Notes under the pieces: generated by a model
Told to the model about the DNA's origin: nothing
Database searches by the model: none
What the model saw: only the letters and a program-made list of their open reading frames with translations
From: SZUA-547 sp963669265
GTDB taxonomy: Bacteria; Pseudomonadota; Alphaproteobacteria; Rhodobacterales; Rhodobacteraceae
NCBI GenBank assembly: GCA_963669265.1
Contig: OY769916.1
Coordinates: 1,240,001-1,304,000 of the forward strand
Direction: 5' to 3'
Length of the DNA: 64,000 nucleotides
Program-made: the position numbers and the translations under genes
Part shown: positions 42,141-51,493 of the stretch, in pieces
How the letters are laid out: each line of letters begins with the position of its first letter
How positions within the stretch are numbered: the first letter of the stretch is position 1

Positions 42141-42378
42141 TGCGGTCCAGTTCCCTCACGAGTTTACAGGAGCTTCTTCGCTCCAACCGAAGTCGGATCT
42201 TTCTTAACACGCTGTTTTTAAAACATAAAAAATTAACTTTGCCAACTGGCCCGCAAGTTCATTGATCGCCGGCGCTCCGTTTCCATATCTAATGCTCAAG
42301 ATTTTGACACCGCAATGCGCGACATCGCTGAAATACATGCGGGTCTTGATTTGCGGATACTCAGAGGGGGAGATCAAC

Positions 42379-43719
42379 ATGGCCGATAGCATCCATTCTA
42401 TTGACGCAAGCGGCGCCAACGCAGTCGCAATTGAACACTTCGACGCCGCGATGCGGGCCCTAAACATCTATCGCGGGGATCCAGTCGCGCTGGTCGATCA
42501 GGCGATTGAGGCGGCTCCTGATTTCGCCATGGCTCATATTCTAAAGGCCTATCTATTTGGATTGGCGACGGAGCCGGAGGCGGCAAGCGAGGCGATGTCC
42601 ATCCTGGCCACCGCCCGCGTCCTGGCGAAAACCGAAAACGAGAAGTCGCATGTGGCGGCTCTGGAAGCGCTTGCAGCCAACAACTGGACTGAGGCGGCGG
42701 TCAGGCTGGATCGCCACAACATGAAGTTTCCGCACGACATCCTGGGCTTGCAGGCGGGGCACCTCATGGATTTCTACCGGGCCAACTCACGCAACCTGCG
42801 CGACCGGCTAGCGCGGGTGCTCCCGAAGTGGTCGGAAGACCAACCTGGTTACCCTATCGTCCTGGGGATGTATGCATTCGGTCTGGAAGAGGCGGGTGAT
42901 TACGCCAAAGCCGAAGCAATTGGCCGAGAGGCGGTTGAGCGTGATCCCCTTGATTGCTGGGCCCACCATGCAGTGGCTCATGTTCTTGAGATGCAGGGGC
43001 GCGCCGAGGACGGCGTCAAGTGGATGACATCGCGCGAGCCACATTGGTCCGGCGACGACAATTTCTTCAAGGTGCATAACTGGTGGCACAAGGCGCTTTA
43101 TCATCTTGATCTCGACCAGACCGACCAGGCGATCCGGCTCTATGACGCGAGAGTCCGGGGCGAGGAAAGTCTGGTTGCGCTTGATCTGGTGGACGCCTCG
43201 GCCCTGCTTTGGCGGCTTCACATGGAGGACAGCGACATCAGCGATCGCTGGAGCGACGTAGCGCAAGGTTGGGATAATCACGCGGACGGTCGGCTGTATC
43301 CGTTCAATGATTGGCACGCCGCGATGGCGTATTTGGGCGCGGGACGCGTGGACCAGATTGATCGGATTCTGGATCAATACCGATCGGTTGACGAGACTCG
43401 TGACGAAACAGCCCGTTGGGCGAAGGCGACCGGCCTGCCTCTGATTCAGGGATTCCGAGCCTTTTGGGAAGGCAAGTACGCCGAAGCGGCGGAGATTCTT
43501 CATCGCGCGAGGTTCGTCGCCAACTCGTTTGGAGGCAGCCACGCCCAGCGAGACATCATTGACTGGACGCTAACCGAGGCCGCCGTGCGCTCAGGCAACA
43601 AAGCTGCGGCGGAAGCGTTTGCAAATGAAAGGCTTGCTGTGAAGCCACATAGCCCAATCAACAAACGGTTTCTGAAGCGGGCCACCGCGGATCGGATGCG
43701 TTCGGTCGCCGCCGAATAG
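42379..43719 (+). CDS. TTC38/StaR-like tetratricopeptide repeat protein
   Basis: 446 aa from the ATG at 42379, after AGGGGGAG. It is all-helical with TPR-like pairs (VDQAIEAAPDFAMAHILKAY, EAGDYAKAEAIGREAVERDP, FWEGKYAEAAEILHRARFV). The strong central motif DCWAHHAVAHVLEMQGRAED with HNWWHKALYHLDL is typical of the TTC38 family. The biochemical role is not known. Divergence from a TetR regulator suggests inducible expression. Confidence 0.85.
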   Translation: MADSIHSIDASGANAVAIEHFDAAMRALNIYRGDPVALVDQAIEAAPDFAMAHILKAYLFGLATEPEAASEAMSILATARVLAKTENEKSHVAALEALAANNWTEAAVRLDRHNMKFPHDILGLQAGHLMDFYRANSRNLRDRLARVLPKWSEDQPGYPIVLGMYAFGLEEAGDYAKAEAIGREAVERDPLDCWAHHAVAHVLEMQGRAEDGVKWMTSREPHWSGDDNFFKVHNWWHKALYHLDLDQTDQAIRLYDARVRGEESLVALDLVDASALLWRLHMEDSDISDRWSDVAQGWDNHADGRLYPFNDWHAAMAYLGAGRVDQIDRILDQYRSVDETRDETARWAKATGLPLIQGFRAFWEGKYAEAAEILHRARFVANSFGGSHAQRDIIDWTLTEAAVRSGNKAAAEAFANERLAVKPHSPINKRFLKRATADRMRSVAAE

Positions 43720-43903
43720 TTTTCAAAGGTTAGAATCGATTTTGCGATAGATGATGTCGAGTTTGCAGGTTCACATTAGCGGATCAGCAACCGCCTCGGT
43801 GAGAGCCTAAAGCTTGTCATCCTACTTGATCCAGTTGCGGCCGCGCTTTGCGCGGTCGTTGTTCTTTCTAGCGCTGAGGGCATTCATGGGTCCGCTTTGG
43901 GCT

Positions 43904-45452
43904 GATTGTGTTGAAAAAGCCGTTGGATTTTGGCCGGGTGGCTTCAGCTATCGGGCTGATCGTTTTGGATAATCTGCGCCTAGCCCGCCCACTTATCCGG
44001 CGATGGGCGCCATCGGCTTGAGCTTTGCCAGTTTCCGGAGGTTTTGGGCGGTCGCTGCGAGGGTGAATTCATCCTGGGCGCCGCAGGGTCCTCTTAATCG
44101 GAGCCGCCCCAGCCCGAGGATGCGTTTGAGGTGGGCGAACAGCATCTCGACTTTCTTGCGCCGCTTCTGCGCTGTTGGGTTGAATTCAGAGGCGGTGCAG
44201 CGCCGCACGAAATCCCTGACGATTTCATACTTCTCTCTGTTGATGGCGCGCAAATCGGTGTTCGGGCAGCATTTCGGTTTGGAAGGGCAATTTAGGCAGT
44301 CGGCTTTCAACGCCCTGTATTTGCGCGCTTTCAGCCTTGGCGCTGTCCGAGCGGGATCGGAATATCGCCGTCTCGTGTGACGAAGTTCTTTGCCTTCCGG
44401 GCAGATGTATCGGTCGTTGTCCTCGTCCCAGGTGAAGTCGGACCGGGACCAGGTTCCGTCCTTGCGTTCCGATTTGTCGAACACCGGGATGAATGGGAGG
44501 ATCCGCCGTTTTATTGTCAGCCAGGTGAGGTTGTCGGATGATCCGTATGCCGTGTCAGCGGCGACCCAATCCGGCTTCAGGCCGAAGCGCTCTGTGGTCC
44601 GGTCGATCATCTTGCGCATCGCGCCTACCTCGGCGGACTTGTTCGACCGGCTGGCGTCCACATCCACGATGACGCCATGATCCGTGTCGATCAGGTAATT
44701 GTCGGAATAGGCGAAGAACGCCGGACCTTTCCGCGCCGCCGTCCATTGGCTGGCAGGGTCCGCATGAGCCGTGAACTTGGACTTGGCCGTCGTGGCCGCG
44801 CCGAAAGCTTCGTCATCCAGAGTGTCGAGATATTCGCGAACCGCTCGTGACGCATCATTGGGGTCGATCTCTCGGGATGCCCAGTCTTCCGGTTTGCTGG
44901 AATTCTGCTTCTGGACGTCCGCGACGATCAGGCTCGCATCCACGGCAAAGCCCTGTCCGCCGACAAGGCCCTCCTCCATGCAGCGCGTCACGGTCGCCTC
45001 GAACACGTGACGCAACAGCTCGCTCGCGCGGAAGCGGCCATGGCGGTTCTTGGAGAAGGTGGAATGATCCGGAATTCGGTCGGTCAGATCGAGGCGGCAA
45101 AACCAGCGATACGCAAGGTTCAGATGCACCTCTTCACACAGCCGCCGCTCTGACCGGATGCCAAAGCAATAGCCCACCAGAAGCATCCGGATCAGCAGCT
45201 CGGGATCGACCGAAGGACGGCCCGTGTGGCTATAGAATTCCGCCAAGTGCGTGCGAAGGCTTGTCAAATCGACAAACCGATCAATCGAACGCAACACATG
45301 ATCCTGCGGCACATGATCTTCCAGCGAGAACTCATAAAACAGCGCCGATTGCGCCTCCTGCCTTGACCCCATCATCGCGATCCGTCCTCCTCAATATCGG
45401 AAGTGAATCAGCGAGTTGACCGCCGATCAAGAGCGAGTTTTTCAACACAATC
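43904..45452 (-). mobile_element. IS1182-family element, copy 3 (intact)
   Basis: 1549 bp with the same ends and orientation as copy 1. The flanks do not match (GGCT on the left, AGCC on the right), unlike copies 1 and 2. A rearrangement through this copy, or loss of the duplication, is likely. Confidence 0.92.
43993..45375 (-). CDS. IS1182-family transposase
   Basis: Intact 460-aa transposase with the same protein sequence as copy 1 (15379-16761). A silent base difference in the region TCGAACGC (versus TCGACCGC) distinguishes the two genes. It could supply transposase for the defective copy 2. Confidence 0.93.
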   Translation of the reverse strand: MMGSRQEAQSALFYEFSLEDHVPQDHVLRSIDRFVDLTSLRTHLAEFYSHTGRPSVDPELLIRMLLVGYCFGIRSERRLCEEVHLNLAYRWFCRLDLTDRIPDHSTFSKNRHGRFRASELLRHVFEATVTRCMEEGLVGGQGFAVDASLIVADVQKQNSSKPEDWASREIDPNDASRAVREYLDTLDDEAFGAATTAKSKFTAHADPASQWTAARKGPAFFAYSDNYLIDTDHGVIVDVDASRSNKSAEVGAMRKMIDRTTERFGLKPDWVAADTAYGSSDNLTWLTIKRRILPFIPVFDKSERKDGTWSRSDFTWDEDNDRYICPEGKELRHTRRRYSDPARTAPRLKARKYRALKADCLNCPSKPKCCPNTDLRAINREKYEIVRDFVRRCTASEFNPTAQKRRKKVEMLFAHLKRILGLGRLRLRGPCGAQDEFTLAATAQNLRKLAKLKPMAPIAG

Positions 45453-45689
45453 AGCCCAACGAAGTCATTGGGTGCGGCGCGCTTAATGCTAGCTCTCCGC
45501 CGATTTCGGGCATTCGTTGATAGCGCGACGGACCGCCGACCATATCCCGATGCGATTAACGTGATATTAGGCCTGGCCATCCGGCGCCTCCCTAAGTGCG
45601 AAATTGCTGTTTGCTGATTTTGAGATATCCAGCCACATCCGAAGCAAAACGTTGATTTCGCCTAGGGGTTCGAAACGAAATCAGAGAAT

Positions 45690-46601
45690 TCAGTTCGATT
45701 GCGACGCCATGGCGGCGGCACGCGCCGCTTCGACGAATTTCTCCACCGTCTTTGATTTTTCGTTCTCGCGATGCGCTACGTAGAGATCCACGAACACGCT
45801 CCGCGGCTGGTAGGGTATGAAAGTCAGACCGGGCGGCGAAATCGCACTGACCCAGGACGGGACGAGCGCGATTCCCAGATCATGAGCGACAAGATGGAGC
45901 AACGTGGACTTGTCGATGACTTCGCAAACGACATTGGGCTGCGCTCCCAATGCTCTAAATCCGCTCCACAACAGATCATGCAGAATTGGACGCGCGTATT
46001 TTGGAAAGCCCACGATGTTTTCGTTAATGATGTCGCGCGGCATAAGGAATTTTTGGTCCGCCAGGTCATGCGCGTCGCTCACAACAATCGCAACTTCCTG
46101 TCGATACAGAAGCTCAGAAGTAACGTAGTCGTCCGTGGCGGGCGTTCTGATGAAGGCCACGTCGGTGCGATGGTTCATCAGCTCCCATGTGTGATGATCG
46201 GAGGACGAGATCTCTACGACCTGAACGTGGATGTCGGGGCATGATTTCTTGAATTCGACAAGTGCTGAGGGCAGCAGCATGGAGATCGCCTCATCCACGC
46301 CTCCGACCCGAATGCTGTCCAGACCTCGTTCAGCGCGACGCCGTGCATTGGAAATCGATCGCTCCAAGTCGGCCAGTATACTGTTTGCATCTCGCAGGAA
46401 TTCCGCGCCCGCCTGGGTCAAGCTGACTTGACGCGTGGTGCGAAAGAGAAGCGGCACTCCCACTTCTTTCTCGAGGCTGGACACCTTTTCCGATAAGGCC
46501 GACTGGCTGATATTCAGCCGCTCCGCCGCGCGCCGGAAGTGCAACTCTTCCGCGACGGCGACGAAGCTCTCGAGTTGCCTGATATCCAGTCGGTGTCTCA
46601 T
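45690..46601 (-). CDS. LysR-family transcriptional regulator
   Basis: 303 aa. The N-terminal helix-turn-helix has LESFVAVAEELHFRRAAERL and SQSALSEKVSSLEKEVG. The effector domain (about 90-295) follows. It is last in the minus operon, 13 bp after leuD, so it is probably produced together with the enzymes it regulates. The 200-bp gap between the hydrolase and dctP is the most likely binding region. Carboxylate inducers are common for this family. Confidence 0.92.
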   Translation of the reverse strand: MRHRLDIRQLESFVAVAEELHFRRAAERLNISQSALSEKVSSLEKEVGVPLLFRTTRQVSLTQAGAEFLRDANSILADLERSISNARRRAERGLDSIRVGGVDEAISMLLPSALVEFKKSCPDIHVQVVEISSSDHHTWELMNHRTDVAFIRTPATDDYVTSELLYRQEVAIVVSDAHDLADQKFLMPRDIINENIVGFPKYARPILHDLLWSGFRALGAQPNVVCEVIDKSTLLHLVAHDLGIALVPSWVSAISPPGLTFIPYQPRSVFVDLYVAHRENEKSKTVEKFVEAARAAAMASQSN

Positions 46602-46614
46602 AGCAGTAGCGCGG

Positions 46615-47220
46615 TCACTTGATCACCCGGACGATCTGTTTCTCAGACAGGCCCGCCTCGTACGCCAGGATGGCGTCGCTCAGTTTCAGGGTATCGAGCG
46701 TGTCGTCCCGGTCGTCCAGAAGGGCCTGCCTCGTGGCGGCGTCCATATCGAATTTAACGATCATATCGCCCGCCGAGACCGTTTGATCAGCCATATTCAC
46801 GGTAATCTCGACTTGGCCGCTCGCCTCGGTCAATTGCAACAACGCGTCGCGTTCCTGCGGGGACACCATCGGCAACGCCAACCCGTTCTTGCGGGCGTTG
46901 TCATAGAAGATGCCTGCAAAAGTGGTGCCGACGATGGCGTCGATGCCAAGCTGCTTCAAACCCCACACAGCGTGCTCTCGGCTTGAGCCGCAGCCGAAAT
47001 TGTCGCCAACGACAAGAATCGATGCGGATTTCCAATCGTCCTTGTTCAATACAAAATCAGGCCGCGCCGCGCCCTCCGCGGTGAAGCGAAGATCGGCGAG
47101 AGTGCCGTCAGCCAACCCCTCTCGGGTGATAATTCGAAGGAAGCGTTTCGGCATGATGACGTCGGTGTCGACATTGGCGAGCGGCAAGGGCGCGCCGGTT
47201 CCGGTAACGATTTTCGGCAT
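46615..47220 (-). CDS. leuD: 3-isopropylmalate dehydratase small subunit-like protein
   Basis: 201 aa, usual length for LeuD. It has NVDTDVIMPKRFL, GDNFGCGSSREHAVWGL and the swivelling-domain end. It pairs with the large subunit 3 bp upstream to form a [4Fe-4S] hydro-lyase. The setting in an operon with a dehalogenase and LysR suggests a catabolic 2-alkylmalate or related substrate instead of leucine synthesis. Leucine biosynthesis cannot be excluded. Confidence 0.9.
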   Translation of the reverse strand: MPKIVTGTGAPLPLANVDTDVIMPKRFLRIITREGLADGTLADLRFTAEGAARPDFVLNKDDWKSASILVVGDNFGCGSSREHAVWGLKQLGIDAIVGTTFAGIFYDNARKNGLALPMVSPQERDALLQLTEASGQVEITVNMADQTVSAGDMIVKFDMDAATRQALLDDRDDTLDTLKLSDAILAYEAGLSEKQIVRVIK

Positions 47221-47223
47221 ATC

Positions 47224-48606
47224 TTAATCCTCGAACTCGCGCACGTCGGTGACGCGGCCTGTGACGGCGGCGGCCGCGACCATGGCCGGGCTCATCAGAT
47301 GGGTTCGCGCGCCGCGGCCCTGCCGGCCCTCAAAATTCCGGTTGGTGGAGGAGACGACACGCTCGCCATCCAGTGCAAAATCGTCATTCATCGCCAGGCA
47401 CATGGAACAGCCGCTTTCTTGCCGCCAATCAAAACCCGCCTCGGTGAAGATTTTGTCCAGCCCCTCTTGCTCAGCCATGACCTTGGTCAGCGTGGAGCCA
47501 GGAACCACAACAGCGTTGACGCCCTCGGCGACCTTCCGCCCTGAAAGAATGCGCGCAGCGCTGCGGAGATCTTCTATCCGGCTGTTCGTGCAGGATCCAA
47601 TGAAAGCAGTGTCGATCTTGATGTCGGCGATCTTCTGGCCGGCCTCGAGCCCCATATAGTTCAATGCGCGGGCGAGTCGGGCTTTGGCCTTGGGCGTCGC
47701 CATCTCCGCATCCGTGGGCACGGCGCCATCGACAGGTACGGACTGATCCGGGCTGATGCCCCAGCTGACCAGCGGGGCGATCTCGGACGCGTTGATCTCA
47801 AAAACCTTGTCGAATGTCGCGCCGGGGTCGGAGGCCCAGGTCTCGCCGTCAAATTTGAGGCTGTCGCTGTGAGGCCGGCCGCTGCAAAGCGCCAACGTCT
47901 TTTCATCCGGCGCCATCAGGGCAGCGCGCCCGCCAAGTTCGACGGCCATGTTGCAGATCGTCATCCGGCCCGACATGTCGAGGGCGCTGATCGCCGATCC
48001 AGCGAACTCCACGGCAAAGCCGTTCGCGCCGCCTGCGCCGATGACATTCACCACTTTCATGATGATGTCCTTGGCGGTCACGCCCGGGCCGAGTTCTCCA
48101 TCCACCTGGACGAGAATGGTTTTCAGGCGCTTGTAGCGAAGCGTCTGCGTGGCGAGGATATGCTCGACTTCCGAGGTGCCGATACCAAATCCCAGCGCGC
48201 CGAACGCCCCGTAGGTCGTCGTGTGGCTGTCGCCGCAAGCGATCAGCATGCCAGGCTGCGCAAGGCCCTGTTCCGGCACCACGACATGCTCGATTCCTTG
48301 CCGCGGGTCGCCGAGGCCGAAAAAGGCGAGGTCATGCTTTTTACAATTCGCCTCGAGATTCTCGATCAGGATTTGCGAGGGCGCATCCGCCGCCCGGCGC
48401 TCCCTCGTCGCGTTCACATGATCGACCACGCAGAGCTGCGCCTCAGGCCGGCGAACGCTCAGACCCTTTGTTTCAAGCGCCGAGAACGCCTGCGGGCTCG
48501 TGTATTCGTTCATGATGTGAAAATCGACATAGATCAGGATATCGCCATCCGGCAAATCACAGACTTTGTGAGTGTCGACTAGCTTGTCGTAAAGAGTTCT
48601 TGGCAT
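47224..48606 (-). CDS. leuC: 3-isopropylmalate dehydratase large subunit-like protein
   Basis: 460 aa with the aconitase-type [4Fe-4S] ligands: one Cys in FIGSCTNSRIEDL and two in SGCSMCLAMNDD. GDSHTTTYGAFGALGFGIGT and RNFEGRQGRGARTHLMSP are also present. The substrate-loop motif, usually VDHNVPT, here reads VDHVNAT, a possible sign of altered specificity. The start codon overlaps the stop of the hydrolase gene by one base. Confidence 0.92.
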   Translation of the reverse strand: MPRTLYDKLVDTHKVCDLPDGDILIYVDFHIMNEYTSPQAFSALETKGLSVRRPEAQLCVVDHVNATRERRAADAPSQILIENLEANCKKHDLAFFGLGDPRQGIEHVVVPEQGLAQPGMLIACGDSHTTTYGAFGALGFGIGTSEVEHILATQTLRYKRLKTILVQVDGELGPGVTAKDIIMKVVNVIGAGGANGFAVEFAGSAISALDMSGRMTICNMAVELGGRAALMAPDEKTLALCSGRPHSDSLKFDGETWASDPGATFDKVFEINASEIAPLVSWGISPDQSVPVDGAVPTDAEMATPKAKARLARALNYMGLEAGQKIADIKIDTAFIGSCTNSRIEDLRSAARILSGRKVAEGVNAVVVPGSTLTKVMAEQEGLDKIFTEAGFDWRQESGCSMCLAMNDDFALDGERVVSSTNRNFEGRQGRGARTHLMSPAMVAAAAVTGRVTDVREFED

Positions 48607-49511
48607 CAGGTCAGTTCCGTTTCTGCGGCGAAATGCTGAAGAAAGAAGGTCTTCATGCGGCTAGCGATGTCTTCAGGATACTCCTCGGCCATGTAATGGG
48701 TCGCATCCAGCGCCTGGCCAGAGACCACCTCTGCGCGGGCGCGCCATAGATCCAAGGCGTCAAAGCACTTCTCAATGACGCCCTTCTTGGCCCAGTAAAC
48801 CTTGATCGGAACCGAGAGTTTGCGATCGCCATCGGCGTTGTCATGCTCGGTGTCGATAGTCGCCGCCGCGCGATAGTCTTCGCAGCTGGCGTGAATTGCG
48901 GCGGGATCGTCGAACGCGCCGAGATACTCTTGAAGGGCTTCTTCCACGAACGGGTTCACGCCGCCCGATTGGTTGAAACATTTATGCTTCCAGAACTCGA
49001 CCGGATCTTTGCCGATAATGGTTTCCGGCAGCGGATTCTTTTGGATTAGGAAAAACCAGTGCCAGTAGGTGCGCGCGAACTCGGCAGTGGTGTTCGCATA
49101 CATCTCGCGGGTTGGCGCGATATCAAGCAACGTCATTGCAATCACACGCTCCGGATGATCCAGTCCCAACCGATGCGCCACGCGGGCGCCGCGATCATGC
49201 GCGCCGACGAAGAATCTTTCGTGGCCCAGGGCGCTCATGACTTGGACGAGGTCATTCGCTGTTGCGCGTTTGGAGTAGGTCTCGTGACTCGGGTCCGACC
49301 CCGGCTTGTCTGAGCGGCCATAGCCGCGCAGATCGGCGCAAACAACCTGACAGTCGCGCGCAAGAATCGGCGCGACGCCGTTCCACATAGCCGATGTTTG
49401 CGGATAGCCGTGAAGAAGCAGCACGGCGGGCGCGTCCGGCGATCCGGCCCGGCGCAGGAATATCGTTGCCCCTGCGCCGTCCACGCGCTCTTCAATGAAA
49501 TTTTCAAACAT
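48606..49511 (-). CDS. Alpha/beta hydrolase, haloacetate dehalogenase-like
   Basis: 301 aa. Compared with fluoroacetate dehalogenase it keeps the whole catalytic set: nucleophile Asp106 with Arg107 and Arg110 (HDRGAR), Asp130 (LLDIAPT), halide-pocket His151 and Trp152 (TYWHWFF), Tyr213 (EDYRAA) and His272 (ATHYMAEE). HGYPQT forms the oxyanion region. It should convert a 2-haloacid (for example haloacetate) to the hydroxyacid. It is first in the operon with leuC, leuD and lysR and is divergent from the TRAP transporter. Epoxide hydrolases are the nearest alternative. Confidence 0.85.
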   Translation of the reverse strand: MFENFIEERVDGAGATIFLRRAGSPDAPAVLLLHGYPQTSAMWNGVAPILARDCQVVCADLRGYGRSDKPGSDPSHETYSKRATANDLVQVMSALGHERFFVGAHDRGARVAHRLGLDHPERVIAMTLLDIAPTREMYANTTAEFARTYWHWFFLIQKNPLPETIIGKDPVEFWKHKCFNQSGGVNPFVEEALQEYLGAFDDPAAIHASCEDYRAAATIDTEHDNADGDRKLSVPIKVYWAKKGVIEKCFDALDLWRARAEVVSGQALDATHYMAEEYPEDIASRMKTFFLQHFAAETELT

Positions 49512-49711
49512 TCAATTCGCCTCGGGAAAGGGGGTGACCTGCAGCGATATTACAGGAAAGCGGCGAAAGTTTATTCGCTATAACTGATCAATATTGCCGA
49601 AGAAACTTTTCGAGAATTGCCGCTATCGTCCCAAATTGATGGCTGCGCCCACCCGCAAGCGATGCGGATCAAGCGGCGCAGCAACATTCAATTAATCTGT
49701 GGGAGGAAACA

Positions 49712-50722
49712 ATGAAGTTACTATTGGCAAGCACGCTGGCTGTTGCGGCGGCCCTCGGCGCAACCGGAGCCGCGGCGAACGACGCCTGTGATGATGGCGA
49801 GATCGTTATCAAATTCAGCCACGTCACCAACTCAGACAAGCATCCGAAGGGCCTTGCCGCAGGCGCGCTTGAGAAGCGCGTAAATGAAGAGATGCAAGGC
49901 AAAGCCTGTATGGAGGTTTTCCCGAACGCGGCTCTCTACACCGATGCGACTGAGCTTGAAGCGTTGCTGCGCAACGACGTGCAGCTACTAGCGCCATCGC
50001 TTTCGAAATTTGAGACCTTTACCAAGAAGTACCGGATCTTCGATATGCCGTTCATGTTCACCGACATCGACGCGGTGGACCGCTTCCAGGCCAGTGAGGA
50101 AGGCCAGAAGCTTCTGCTCGCCATGAAGCGCCGCGGTCTGACCGGTCTGTCGTTCTGGCACAACGGCATGAAGCAGATGTCCGCCAACATCCCCCTTATG
50201 GCGCCAGCTGACGCCGAAGGTCTCAAATTCCGCGTGATGCAGTCTGAAGTCCTTGTTGCGCAGATGAAGGCGATCGGCGGTTCTCCGCAAAAAATGTCCT
50301 TCTCTGAGGTCTATGGCGCGCTCCAGACCGGCGTCGTCGATGGGCAGGAGAACGTCTGGTCGAACATCTACGGCAAGAAGTTCTTTGAGGTGCAAGACGG
50401 TATCACAGAGACCAATCACGGTGTGATCGACTATCTGCTCGTGACGTCGACAGAGTTCTGGGACGGCCTCGACCCGGCGATCCGCGACCAGCTGAACACG
50501 ATCATCCAGGAGGTCACCGCCGAGCGCAATGCGAAGGCCAATGAGCTCAATGAACAAGCCAAGGCCTCCATCGTCGAGGCGGGCGGCGTTATCCGTACGC
50601 TGACGCCTGAGCAGCGCCAGCTTTGGGTCGACGTCATGCAGCCGGTCTGGACGGCGTTCGAGGGCGATGTCGGCGCTGACGTAATCGCCGCGGCACAGGC
50701 CGCCAACGATCTGACCAACTAG
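49712..50722 (+). CDS. dctP: TRAP transporter substrate-binding protein
   Basis: 336 aa with a signal peptide (MKLLLASTLAVAAALGATGA, cleaved near AAA-ND). DctP-family features: FSHVTNSDKHPKGLAA near the N-terminus, EGLKFRVMQ with the carboxylate-binding Arg near residue 173, and GALQTGVVDGQENVWSNI. It captures a carboxylate in the periplasm for the DctQM pump. It is divergent from the dehalogenase operon. Confidence 0.94.
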   Translation: MKLLLASTLAVAAALGATGAAANDACDDGEIVIKFSHVTNSDKHPKGLAAGALEKRVNEEMQGKACMEVFPNAALYTDATELEALLRNDVQLLAPSLSKFETFTKKYRIFDMPFMFTDIDAVDRFQASEEGQKLLLAMKRRGLTGLSFWHNGMKQMSANIPLMAPADAEGLKFRVMQSEVLVAQMKAIGGSPQKMSFSEVYGALQTGVVDGQENVWSNIYGKKFFEVQDGITETNHGVIDYLLVTSTEFWDGLDPAIRDQLNTIIQEVTAERNAKANELNEQAKASIVEAGGVIRTLTPEQRQLWVDVMQPVWTAFEGDVGADVIAAAQAANDLTN

Positions 50723-50746
50723 CCCAAATTAGAAAGACGAATAACC

Positions 50747-50774
50747 GCGGCCCGTGAAAACGGGCCGCATTTTC
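50747..50774 (+). terminator. Intercistronic terminator after dctP
   Basis: Stem GCGGCCCG with its complement, loop TGAAAA, then ATTTTCC. The short U-run suggests partial termination, which would give more binding protein than membrane subunits, a common pattern. Confidence 0.75.
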
Positions 50775-50836
50775 CAACAAGCGCGCAATACAGACAATCG
50801 CACATCGCGCGCTAGAGATCATCGGAAGAGGGCGCC

Positions 50837-51490
50837 ATGCACTACGAACCCAAGACTCCGTTAGGTCGGGCGGTCAATGCGGTTGAGGAGAGCCTAATCG
50901 CTCTGATCCTCGGCCTCATGACGTTGATTACGTTCGCTAATGTCATCGCGCGCTACCTGTTTAACGCAAACATCCTATGGGCGCTGGAGACGACCGTTTT
51001 TCTGTTTGCCTGGCTTGTATTGATTGGGGCGTCTTACTGCGTCAAGACGCGATCGCACTTGGGTGTTGACGCGATCCTGAACATGGTTTCGGCGCGGACG
51101 CGCAGGCTTCTCGCGATCGTCACAGTTATTCTCTGTCTGACGTTCTCGGTTCTGCTCTTCATCGGCTCCTGGGACTATTGGGCCCCGTTTGCGGGATTGC
51201 CAACGTTCGATGGAACCATGCGCGATCAGGCCTGGTATGAAGTCAACGACATCCCGATGCTCGATTGGCTGCGCTTCATGGAGCCGATGATCAATCAGGG
51301 TGAGGCCTATGAAAAGCTGCCGAGGGTCGTCCCCTATTTCTGTTTGCCGTTGGGCGTCGGACTTCTGCTGTTCCGGTTCGCCGAAGTCGCAATCCAGGTT
51401 TTCAAGGGCGAGACAGACATGATCATCGCCAGCCACGAAGCCGAAGAACTGGTGGAAGAAGCGGCCGCTAAAGCCGACAAGGAGGATTAA
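50837..51490 (+). CDS. dctQ: TRAP transporter small permease
   Basis: 217 aa with four transmembrane helices (about 18-40, 50-68, 90-112 and 160-178). The family segment TFANVIARYLFNANILWALE is followed by FLFAWLVLIGASYCVKTRSH. A soluble-looking insert (about residues 118-155) makes it longer than the usual 160-180 aa. It precedes dctM by 3 bp. Confidence 0.93.
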   Translation: MHYEPKTPLGRAVNAVEESLIALILGLMTLITFANVIARYLFNANILWALETTVFLFAWLVLIGASYCVKTRSHLGVDAILNMVSARTRRLLAIVTVILCLTFSVLLFIGSWDYWAPFAGLPTFDGTMRDQAWYEVNDIPMLDWLRFMEPMINQGEAYEKLPRVVPYFCLPLGVGLLLFRFAEVAIQVFKGETDMIIASHEAEELVEEAAAKADKED

Positions 51491-51493
51491 TCC

